From: an uncultured Collinsella sp.
Lineage (GTDB): Bacteria > Actinomycetota > Coriobacteriia > Coriobacteriales > Coriobacteriaceae
Length of the DNA: 5,486 bases
Reading direction: 5' to 3'
Assembly: GCA_934646865.1 (NCBI GenBank)
Contig: CAKUEU010000090.1
Span: forward strand, 1 to 5,486
In this document: positions 1-5,451 of the stretch, piece after piece
How the letters are laid out: each line of letters starts with the position of its first letter
Position numbering within the stretch: position 1 is the stretch's first letter
Notes under the pieces: generated by a model
Databases searched by the model: none
What the model was told of the DNA's origin: nothing
Seen by the model: the letters and a program-made list of their open reading frames with translations, nothing else
Made by a program: the position numbers and the translations under genes

Positions 1-710
1 TGGGCAACCTCCCAGACCATACGCACGGCGATGTGGTGGCACAGCGGGCCCGAAAGGCCGCCCTTGGGCTTGGCAACACGGGACTTGCGGGTGTGCACGT
101 CAATGGCCATGCCCTGGATGGAGTTGATGACCGAGAGACCGTCGGCGCCCTCGGCCTCGAGGGCCTTGGCGATCTCGGCGACGTTAACCGGGGCCATCTT
201 CACGAACAGTGGCTTATCGGTCACCTTACGGCAGGCAGCCATAACGGCAGAGGCGCCCTCGGGCGTGGAGCCCATGGCGGCACCGCCAGCGGCGATGTTG
301 GGGCAGCTCACGTTGATCTCGTAGCCGGCAGCCCAGGGGCACAGCTCGACATACATCTCGAGAGCGCGGACAAACTCCTCGACGGAGTGACCGGCGACCT
401 GGCAGATAACCTGGCAGCCGTCCTTGGAGAGCTGCTCGAGCCACGGACCGGACTCACGGGCGAAAGCGGCAACGCCGGGGTTCTGAAGACCCACGGAGTT
501 GATCATGCCGCCGGGGATCTCGGCCATGCGGGGTGCGGGGTTGCCGGGCCAGGGCTCGGCTGCGCAACCCTTGGTGGTGATGGCGCCCAGCTGGGAAACA
601 TCAAAGAAGTTCTGGAACTGCCAACCGTAGCCAAAGGTACCGGCTGCGGTGTTGATGGGGTTCTGCATCTTGACGCCGCCAAAATCGACGGCCATGTTCA
701 CGGTACCCAC
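1..710 (-). CDS. pyrD: Dihydroorotate dehydrogenase, class 1B catalytic subunit (partial, C-terminus beyond window)
   Basis: Cytosolic FMN enzyme that oxidises dihydroorotate to orotate, the fourth step of UMP synthesis. Class 1B enzymes pass the electrons through PyrK to NAD+. About 236 residues are visible of the roughly 300 usual for the family. The N-terminus has the family pattern NPINTAAGTFGYG (residues 17-29), then AITTKG (43-48) and NSVGLQNPG (71-79). The class 1 signature NVSCPN lies at 133-138, with the catalytic-base cysteine at 136. FVKMAP follows near 169-174 and GGLSGP at 217-222. I chose GTG at 710 because a near-consensus Shine-Dalgarno (AAGGTGGTGG, 727-718) sits 7 nt upstream and the start shares one base with the pyrK stop (TAGTG), which suggests translational coupling. 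In-frame GTG at 701 and ATG at 695 are alternatives without good ribosome sites. Pairing with pyrK supports class 1B. Family call is certain; the start is probable. Confidence 0.95.
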   Translation of the reverse strand, partial: MGTVNMAVDFGGVKMQNPINTAAGTFGYGWQFQNFFDVSQLGAITTKGCAAEPWPGNPAPRMAEIPGGMINSVGLQNPGVAAFARESGPWLEQLSKDGCQVICQVAGHSVEEFVRALEMYVELCPWAAGYEINVSCPNIAAGGAAMGSTPEGASAVMAACRKVTDKPLFVKMAPVNVAEIAKALEAEGADGLSVINSIQGMAIDVHTRKSRVAKPKGGLSGPLCHHIAVRMVWEVA

Positions 711-1501
711 TAGAAGACCACCACCTTGGAAGCATCGAACACGGGGCCGCACATGCAGGCACCCTTCATACCGTCAACCGTCTCGACATTGCAGGTGTTG
801 CAGGCGCCAAAGCCACAGCTCATCATGCGCTCAAGCGACACCTCGCAGTACGCACCGGCCTCGGCGGCTGCGGCGGCGACCTTCTTCATCATGACGGCGG
901 GACCGCAGCTGGCCACGTAGTCGAAGCCGCCCTCTCCAAGCAGCTCGGCTGCCGGGTCGGTGCAAAAACCGTGCGTGCCGAGCGAGCCGTCGTCGGTGCA
1001 CACATTGACCGTGTCGCACAGAGCACTGAACTCATCGACGCCCACGGCCTTGGACGCGGTGCCAAAGCCCAGGCACACGTCGACGTCCACGCCCTGCTCG
1101 GCAAGCATGCCGGCCAGGCACAGCACGGGCGGAACGCCAATGCCGCCGGCGACAAGCAGCGCCTTCCTGGTGCCCTCGGGCACGAACCAGCCGCGACCGC
1201 CAGGGCCCAGCAGGTTGGAGGTGGAGCCAGGGGCCATCTGCGACAGACGACGGGTGTCGTCGCCCACGACGGCGTACCACAGCTCGACGGTGCCGGCCTG
1301 GGCGTCGGCGCGATAGAAGCTCAAGGGCACGCGAAGCAGCGAGGACGCATCGCCGGGCACGGCGATGTTCACAAACTGACCGGGCTTGAGCGCACTTGCA
1401 AGCTTGGGGGCCGAGATAACGAGCGAGAAGATGCCGTCGGCAATCTCCTGGTTCGAGACGACCTCGAAGTCGTGCATGCGTGCAGTGGAAGGTGTGGGCA
1501 T
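710..1501 (-). CDS. pyrK: Dihydroorotate dehydrogenase B electron-transfer subunit (FAD, 2Fe-2S)
   Basis: PyrK joins PyrD in a cytosolic D2K2 complex and carries electrons from PyrD's FMN through a 2Fe-2S cluster and FAD to NAD+. The 263 residues match the family's usual length. The order is an N-terminal FAD barrel with RVPLS at 57-61, a nucleotide-binding region with LLVAGGIGVPPV at 115-126, ASCGP at 197-201, and a C-terminal cluster motif. The cluster cysteines are C229, C234, C237 and C249, in the family spacing CX4CX2CX11C. An extra cysteine, C251, stands where many relatives have aspartate (CxDGPVF; here CMCGPVF). ATG 1501 is chosen because GGAG (1510-1507) lies 5 nt upstream. An in-frame ATG at 1537 would add 12 residues with no family look, and ATG 1477 lacks a ribosome site. 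The gene follows pyrC after a 92-nt gap and overlaps pyrD by one base. Confidence 0.95.
   Translation of the reverse strand: MPTPSTARMHDFEVVSNQEIADGIFSLVISAPKLASALKPGQFVNIAVPGDASSLLRVPLSFYRADAQAGTVELWYAVVGDDTRRLSQMAPGSTSNLLGPGGRGWFVPEGTRKALLVAGGIGVPPVLCLAGMLAEQGVDVDVCLGFGTASKAVGVDEFSALCDTVNVCTDDGSLGTHGFCTDPAAELLGEGGFDYVASCGPAVMMKKVAAAAAEAGAYCEVSLERMMSCGFGACNTCNVETVDGMKGACMCGPVFDASKVVVF
718..727 (-). promoter_or_regulatory. Ribosome binding site of pyrD (decides the start)
   Basis: AAGGTGGTGG within the pyrK C-terminal codons differs from the ideal AAGGAGGTG at one position and is 7 nt before GTG 710. It is too far from the later candidate starts at 701 and 695. Confidence 0.65.
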
Positions 1502-1548
1502 AGACGCTCCAATCCCCCATGCGGTTGCATGGTCCAAACGAACAGAAA

Positions 1549-1573
1549 GCGCGGCACCGCAAGGGTACCGCGC
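1549..1573 (-). promoter_or_regulatory. Strong hairpin between pyrC and pyrK
   Basis: On the minus strand, GCGCGGUACC (1573-1564) pairs with GGUGCCGCGC (1558-1549) over 10 bp with one G-U pair and loop CUUGC. It lies in the 92-nt gap after the pyrC stop. What follows (UUUCUGUUCGUUU) is U-rich but broken, so it would be at best a weak terminator. It may set the pyrK-pyrD level or mark an RNA processing site. Confidence 0.55.
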
Positions 1574-1593
1574 ACAAAAGCGATAAGGCTATG

Positions 1594-2883
1594 CTAGCAG
1601 ATGCAGCCGTCGGCGAGCGTCTGCTTGCCGCCGACAAACACATCGGTGGCACGACCGGTGAGCGTGCGGCCGGCAAAACCGGAGTTCTCGGCACGCGACT
1701 CGTAACCGTCCTCGCCGACCGTCCAGGTTGCGGTGGGATCGAACACGGTCAGGTCGGCAACGGAGCCCGCCTTGACCTGAACCTGGTCGAGGCCCAGGAT
1801 CTCACGCGGCTTGATGGCCATGAGCTCGACCATGCGGCCCATGCTCATCTTGCCCGTGTTGACCAGCTCGGTGAGGACGAGCGACAGCGAAGTCTCGAGG
1901 CCGATCATGCCGAAGGGCGCAAGCTCGAACTCGCGGGCCTTCTCCCACGGGGTGTGGGGAGCGTGATCGGTGACGATAACGTCGACGGTGCCGTCGATGA
2001 CGCCCTGGCGGATGGCCTCGGCATCCTCCTCGGTACGCAGCGGCGGATTGACCTTGAGCGAGGTGTTGTAGGTCTCGTCCAGGTCGTTCTCGGTCAGGAA
2101 CATGTGGTGCGGGGTGGCCTCGCAGGTAACCTGAACGCCAGCGGCCTTACCGGCACGCACGATCTCCAGGCCATGGGCGGTGGAGATGTGCTGGATGTGC
2201 AGCTTGGCACCGGTCAGCTTGGCGATCTCGATGTCGCGGGCGATCTGGAGCTCCTCGCCGGCAGCCGGCCAGCCCTCGAGAGCCAGACGGGTCGAGACCT
2301 TGCCCTCGTTGATCTGGCCGTGGCCGACCAGGTCCTCGTCCTGGCAGTGGCTCATAAAGACCTTGCCGAACATCTTGCCGTAGTCCATGCAGCGACGGAG
2401 CATGCCCGCGCCCTGTACGCCGCGACCGTCGTCGGTGAAGGCGACGACGCCGCGGGCGACCATATCGCCCATCTCGGACATGGCCTCGCCCTTAAGGCCG
2501 CGGGTCATGGCGCCCGACGGATAGACGCGGCAGTGACCGACCTCGGCAGCGCGGGACTTGACGAACTCCACGACGGTGCCGTTATCGGTGACGGGATCGG
2601 TGTTGGGCATGGCGCACACGCCGGTGAAGCCGCCCTTGGCAGCTGCACGGGTGCCGCTCTCGATGTCCTCTTTGACCTCGTAGCCGGGCTCGCGAAGGTG
2701 AACGTGCATATCCACCAGACCGGGGACGAGGTACTTGCCGGAAAGGTCGCGGACCTCGGCTCCCTCGACGGCGAGATTCTCGCCGACCTCGGCGATCTTG
2801 TCGCCGTCAATCAGGACGTCAACGACACCGTCAAGCTCGACGGACGGGTCGACGACGTGGGCATTCTTAAGAAGCAAGGCCAT
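1594..2883 (-). CDS. pyrC: Dihydroorotase, class I (long form)
   Basis: Cytosolic zinc amidohydrolase that cyclises N-carbamoyl-L-aspartate to dihydroorotate, the third step of the pathway. The 429 residues match the class I bacterial type (about 425-430) rather than the shorter E. coli type of about 350. The metal motif DMHVHLREPG (58-67) supplies H60 and H62. The FTDDG motif (149-153) supplies the bridging aspartate at 151/152, used in this class in place of a carboxylated lysine. Further probable ligands are H179 (MSHCQDEDL), H232 (IQHIS) and D306 (VTDHAPH). The C-terminus has the usual small beta domain (VKAGSVADLTVFDP). ATG 2883 follows GGAGGTG (2896-2890) with 6 nt between. The open frame extends upstream, but those codons lie within pyrB. 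The start overlaps the pyrB end by 17 nt, as expected for coupled translation. No key residue is missing. Confidence 0.97.
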   Translation of the reverse strand: MALLLKNAHVVDPSVELDGVVDVLIDGDKIAEVGENLAVEGAEVRDLSGKYLVPGLVDMHVHLREPGYEVKEDIESGTRAAAKGGFTGVCAMPNTDPVTDNGTVVEFVKSRAAEVGHCRVYPSGAMTRGLKGEAMSEMGDMVARGVVAFTDDGRGVQGAGMLRRCMDYGKMFGKVFMSHCQDEDLVGHGQINEGKVSTRLALEGWPAAGEELQIARDIEIAKLTGAKLHIQHISTAHGLEIVRAGKAAGVQVTCEATPHHMFLTENDLDETYNTSLKVNPPLRTEEDAEAIRQGVIDGTVDVIVTDHAPHTPWEKAREFELAPFGMIGLETSLSLVLTELVNTGKMSMGRMVELMAIKPREILGLDQVQVKAGSVADLTVFDPTATWTVGEDGYESRAENSGFAGRTLTGRATDVFVGGKQTLADGCIC

Positions 2884-3811
2884 TATCGGCACCTCCAAGC
2901 AGCAGATACAGGATAGCCATACGCACGCAGATACCGGCGTAGACCTGCTCCAGGATGACGGAGCGTTGCGGGTGGTCGGCCATATAGGAGTCGAACTCGA
3001 CGCCGCGGTTGATGGGGCCCGGGTGGCAGATGATCGCATCGGGCTTCATGAGCTTCTCGCGGTCCTTGGTCAGGCCGAAGAGCTTGTGGTACTCACGAAT
3101 GGTCGGGAACGGGGCACCCTCGAGGCGCTCCTGCTGCACGCGCAGCATGTAGACGACGTCCAGCTCGGGCAGGACGGAATCGAGGTCGCTCGTCACGTGG
3201 TCGCAGCCCAGGACCTCGGGCGCCGGCGGAAGCAGCGTGCCGGGAGCGACGGCGTAGGTCTCGCAGCCCATGATCTTAAGGGCGGGGATCAGCGAGCCGC
3301 AGACGCGGGAGTGGGCGATGTCGCCGACGACGGCGACCTTCAGACCGTGGAAGTCACCCTTGTGCTCCCAGATGGTGTACAGGTCCAGCAGGGCCTGCGT
3401 GGGGTGGTTGTGTTTGCCGTCACCGGCGCAGATGACGCTCGCGGGCGAGTTCTGCGTGACGATATAGGGGGCGCCGGCGTGCTTGTCGCGCACGACGATG
3501 CAGTCGATCTTGTAGGCGTTGAGGGTCTCGACGGTGTCGACGAGGCTCTCGCCCTTGACCGTGGAGGTCGAGGAGCCGCCGAAGTTAAGGCTGTCGGCCG
3601 AAAGGCGCTTCTCGGCGAGCTCGAAGGAGCTGCGGGTACGCGTCGAGGGCTCGTTGAACATGTTGACGATGGTCTTACCCTTGAGCGTGGGGACCTTCTT
3701 GATGGCACGCTCGTTAACCTCGGAGAACGCCTTGGCGGTCTCGAGGATGAGCTTGATGTCCTCTTCGGAGTACTCGGTAATGTCGATCAGGTGCTTATGG
3801 TTGAACGCCAC
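2867..3811 (-). CDS. pyrB: Aspartate carbamoyltransferase, catalytic chain
   Basis: Cytosolic enzyme that condenses carbamoyl phosphate and L-aspartate into N-carbamoyl-aspartate, the committed step of pyrimidine synthesis. The 314 residues are typical. The carbamoyl-phosphate loop STRTRSSFE is at 56-64, the catalytic lysine of the second loop probably K86 (STVKGES), HPTQALLDLYT at 136-146, HSRVCGS with R169, the aspartate-binding MLRVQQER with R224 and Q226, and HPGPINRG at 263-270. No pyrI regulatory subunit is visible nearby, so control is more likely through PyrR than allosteric. The start is GTG 3811: GGAGGTGA (3827-3820) lies 8 nt before it and the protein then begins MAFNHKHLIDI, as in relatives. 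The earlier in-frame GTG at 3823 lies inside that Shine-Dalgarno and has none of its own. Four nt separate it from the pyrR stop. Confidence 0.97.
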   Translation of the reverse strand: MAFNHKHLIDITEYSEEDIKLILETAKAFSEVNERAIKKVPTLKGKTIVNMFNEPSTRTRSSFELAEKRLSADSLNFGGSSTSTVKGESLVDTVETLNAYKIDCIVVRDKHAGAPYIVTQNSPASVICAGDGKHNHPTQALLDLYTIWEHKGDFHGLKVAVVGDIAHSRVCGSLIPALKIMGCETYAVAPGTLLPPAPEVLGCDHVTSDLDSVLPELDVVYMLRVQQERLEGAPFPTIREYHKLFGLTKDREKLMKPDAIICHPGPINRGVEFDSYMADHPQRSVILEQVYAGICVRMAILYLLLGGADNGLAS

Positions 3812-3815
3812 GGTA

Positions 3816-4412
<597 letters not shown>

Positions 4413-4421
4413 TCACATGTC

Positions 4422-4441
4422 TTGACTGCTGACACAGTCAA
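4422..4441 (-). promoter_or_regulatory. 7-bp perfect hairpin between the pyr attenuator and the pyrR ribosome site
   Basis: On the minus strand, UUGACUG (4441-4435) and CAGUCAA (4428-4422) form a perfect 7-bp stem with a 6-nt loop. It begins in the last bases of the terminator's U-tract and ends 14 nt before the AAGGAG of pyrR. It could insulate the ribosome site or act as a pause or second regulatory element. No role is shown by the sequence. Confidence 0.5.
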
Positions 4442-4484
4442 AAAAATAGATGCCCGACCGCTCAAAGCGGACCAGACACCCACA
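4440..4484 (-). terminator. Intrinsic terminator in the pyr leader (attenuator)
   Basis: Read on the minus strand, the 5' arm UGUGGGUGUCUGG (4484-4472), a bulged U (4471) and CCGCU (4470-4466) pair with AGCGG (4462-4458), UCGGGC (4457-4452) and AUCUA (4451-4447) around the loop UUG. A run of seven U (4446-4440) follows. The stem includes several G-U pairs but is long, and the U-tract is clean. It ends about 40 nt before the pyrR ATG, so it would stop transcription before the operon. Its 5' arm is shared with the antiterminator, which makes it a regulated terminator rather than a gene end. Confidence 0.85.
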
Positions 4485-4528
4485 GGAAAGGCTACTCTTT
4501 GGCAGCTATGTAATTCCATGTGGGTATC
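4475..4528 (-). promoter_or_regulatory. Candidate antiterminator hairpin of the pyr leader
   Basis: On the minus strand, GAUACCCACA (4528-4519) is complementary to UGUGGGUGUC (4484-4475) over 10 bp with one G-U pair. After a bulged U, GGAA (4517-4514) pairs with UUCC (4488-4485). The 3' arm is the same ten bases that form the terminator's 5' arm, so only one of the two can form. With this hairpin formed, RNA polymerase would read through into pyrR. Confidence 0.72.
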
Positions 4529-4536
4529 TCGTACCC
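4522..4536 (-). promoter_or_regulatory. Candidate anti-antiterminator / PyrR-binding hairpin
   Basis: On the minus strand, GGGUA (4536-4532) pairs perfectly with UACCC (4526-4522) around the loop CGAGA. Its 3' arm lies in the antiterminator's 5' arm, so formation would free the terminator. Known PyrR-binding loops have the form CNGNGA. Here ACGAGA agrees except at the first base. PyrR with UMP stabilising this hairpin is the family mechanism; its use here is inferred. A further short hairpin (CCCUU 4552-4548 with AAGGG 4539-4535) overlaps the 5' side. Confidence 0.55.
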
Positions 4537-4631
4537 CTTTAATGGTCAAGGGATAGTGTAGCCAACCTAGAGCGTAATTGCGAGTATAAATACAGAGCAA
4601 TCCGTAAACGGAGTCCAATGCTCCATAAACC

Positions 4632-4660
4632 TATATATATTTGTGGGACGAGCTTGAAAA
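4632..4660 (-). promoter_or_regulatory. Candidate pyr operon promoter
   Basis: On the minus strand, TTTTCA (4660-4655) and TATATA (4637-4632) are separated by 17 nt. Each matches four of six consensus bases. Transcription would start near 4625 and give a leader of about 225 nt. Competing -10-like sites nearer pyrR are TATACT (4588-4583) and TACACT (4560-4555), both without a convincing -35. The real start is therefore undecided. Any of the three would place the attenuator structures within the transcript. Confidence 0.35.
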
Positions 4661-4682
4661 CGCACGCACGAGCTGGCATAAT
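4654..4682 (+). promoter_or_regulatory. Candidate upstream promoter for rpmB (sigma-70 type)
   Basis: TTGAAA (4654-4659) and CATAAT (4677-4682), each matching five of six consensus bases, are separated by 17 nt. A TG at 4674-4675 also makes an extended -10. Transcription would begin near 4689, about 160 nt before the rpmB ATG. This is the best sigma-70 match in the intergenic region. Its -35 overlaps the candidate divergent pyr -35. Confidence 0.6.
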
Positions 4683-4768
4683 CCCCTCTGCTGCACGCAA
4701 ATCGGATCTACGTCCAGGGCCGTGGCGTGGGCACTATCGCCAAAAGAGGAATATCTCTGTGTAGATTA

Positions 4769-4797
4769 CGCACAGGGAGCTGCTTCTGTGCTATAGT
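4769..4797 (+). promoter_or_regulatory. Candidate proximal rpmB promoter (extended -10)
   Basis: TATAGT (4792-4797) matches five of six -10 bases and is preceded by TG at the extended -10 position (TGCTATAGT). At 17-nt spacing the -35 is the weak CGCACA (4769-4774). Transcription would start near 4804, about 48 nt before the ATG. An inverted repeat (GCACAG 4770-4775, CTGTGC 4786-4791) spans the spacer. Confidence 0.55.
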
Positions 4798-4815
4798 TCA
4801 GGCTTGTTTGTTAAC

Positions 4816-4835
4816 GCGACATGTTCGTTTGTCGC
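4816..4835 (+). promoter_or_regulatory. Hairpin in the rpmB leader next to the ribosome site
   Basis: GCGACA (4816-4821) and TGTCGC (4830-4835) form a perfect 6-bp stem with an 8-nt loop, ending 2 nt before the AAGGAGGG of rpmB. Ribosomal protein genes often carry leader structures for feedback control; no such role is shown here. Confidence 0.45.
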
Positions 4836-4851
4836 CCAAGGAGGGTCAGTT

Positions 4852-5040
4852 ATGTCCAAAGTTTGCGAAGTTTGCGGTAAGCACCCCGTTGCCGGTCGCT
4901 CCATCAGCCACTCTCACCGCGTCACCAACCGTAAGTTCCGCCCCAACATCCAGCGCGTCTACGTCGTCGTCGATGGTCACCGTCGCAAGATGAACGTTTG
5001 CTCCACCTGCCTCAAGTCCGGCAAGGTTGCGCGCTCCTAA
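4852..5040 (+). CDS. rpmB: Large-subunit ribosomal protein bL28
   Basis: Small basic protein of the 50S ribosomal subunit. It has 62 residues, the normal length for the short bacterial L28. The N-terminus MSKVCEVCGKHPVAGRSISH and the following SHRVTNRKFRPN are family hallmarks. Two CxxC pairs (C5/C8 and C50/C53) mark the zinc-binding C+ form, as opposed to the cysteine-free C- paralogue induced by zinc starvation in some bacteria. ATG 4852 has a strong Shine-Dalgarno (AAGGAGGG, 4838-4845) at 6-nt spacing. The frame is open back to an ATG at 4804, but that start lacks a ribosome site and its extra residues do not resemble L28. The gene is monocistronic here: its own promoters lie upstream and a strong terminator follows. 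It is divergent from the pyr operon. Confidence 0.97.
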   Translation: MSKVCEVCGKHPVAGRSISHSHRVTNRKFRPNIQRVYVVVDGHRRKMNVCSTCLKSGKVARS

Positions 5041-5043
5041 ATA

Positions 5044-5087
5044 AGGTCTTACCAACAAGTACCTCGGACTCTCCGGGTCAAAGACCT
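5044..5087 (+). repeat. Inverted repeat in the rpmB 3' untranslated region
   Basis: AGGTCTT (5044-5050) is perfectly complementary to AAGACCT (5081-5087). Between them, CTCGG and CCGGG (from about 5063 to 5076) can form a 5-bp inner stem with loop ACTCT. The mRNA tail before the terminator is thus likely to fold. It may protect the transcript or mean nothing. Confidence 0.4.
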
Positions 5088-5108
5088 CGCGTTCACATAG
5101 AACTTACC

Positions 5109-5142
5109 AAAGGCGTCCTCCCCTACGGAGGGCGCCTTTTTT
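5109..5142 (+). terminator. Intrinsic terminator of rpmB
   Basis: AAAGGCGTCCTCC (5109-5121) pairs with GGAGGGCGCCTTT (5127-5139) over 13 bp with one G-U pair and a 5-nt loop, and is followed by a run of six T (5137-5142). It lies about 70 nt after the rpmB stop and closes a monocistronic transcript. Confidence 0.93.
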
Positions 5143-5324
5143 GGTGCATTGACGACAGCTGATCGTAAGGCGACACACATCCGCTTATGTATATTCAAAG
5201 AAGCGTCTTAGCAACCCGCCGCCCTTATATCAAAAATCCTCTGGAACCAGATGCCGGCCAACGCGGCTTCAGGGCACCAGCACGGTACAAAGCATCCGGT
5301 CTCTCCTACACAAGTCAGCCTAAA
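5143..5324. other. Intergenic stretch without recognised content
   Basis: Between the rpmB terminator and the tandem operators I see no convincing ORF with a ribosome site, RNA gene, repeat or promoter. A TTGACG at 5149-5154 resembles a -35 but has no fitting -10. The stretch probably belongs to the upstream region of the gene at 5452. Confidence 0.5.
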
Positions 5325-5360
5325 TTAGTTGAAACGTTTCAGTTAGTTGAAGCGTTTTAG
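5325..5360 (+). promoter_or_regulatory. Two abutting LacI/CRE-type operator repeats
   Basis: TTAGTTGAAACGTTTCAG (5325-5342) is followed at once by TTAGTTGAAGCGTTTTAG (5343-5360): an 18-bp direct repeat with two differences. Each core has a central CG, and the first, TGAAACGTTTCA (5330-5341), is a perfect 12-bp palindrome. This is the style of LacI-family and catabolite-response (CRE) operators. The centres are 18 bp apart and about 64 and 82 bp upstream of the likely start of transcription for the gene at 5452. Confidence 0.78.
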
Positions 5361-5402
5361 TGTGCCTTTTACGGGAATCTTACCGTTTACCGAATTATTT
5401 AT

Positions 5403-5411
5403 TGCTATCAT
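5403..5411 (+). promoter_or_regulatory. Candidate extended -10 promoter for the gene at 5452
   Basis: TGCTATCAT contains TATCAT (five of six -10 bases) with TG at the extended position. The -35 region has no good match but holds a direct repeat of TTACCG (5380-5385 and 5387-5392). Transcription would begin near 5418, leaving a leader of about 34 nt. Confidence 0.5.
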
Positions 5412-5451
5412 GCAAGGCGTAGGGTAAATCTCCGATCGCAAGGAGACACAA

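Noticed and set aside
33..713. Plus-strand open frame of 226 codons opposite pyrD
   Set aside because: Antisense shadow of pyrD, whose catalytic NVSCPN motif and pyrK coupling establish the minus strand as coding.
1502..1537. N-terminal extension of pyrK from ATG 1537
   Set aside because: ATG 1501 has GGAG at 5 nt, and the added residues are not family-like.
1519..2916. Long plus-strand open frame of 465 codons opposite pyrC
   Set aside because: It lies antisense to an unmistakable pyrC and its composition (rich in D, G, A, L, V, H) is what the complement of high-GC coding sequence gives. It has no recognisable domain.
4804..4851. N-terminal extension of rpmB from ATG 4804
   Set aside because: No ribosome site there, it sits at the expected transcription start, and the true ATG 4852 has a perfect Shine-Dalgarno.
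5149..5195. Promoter-like TTGACG (5149) and TATATT (5190) after the rpmB terminator
   Set aside because: The two hexamers are 35 nt apart and neither has a fitting partner at 16-18 nt.
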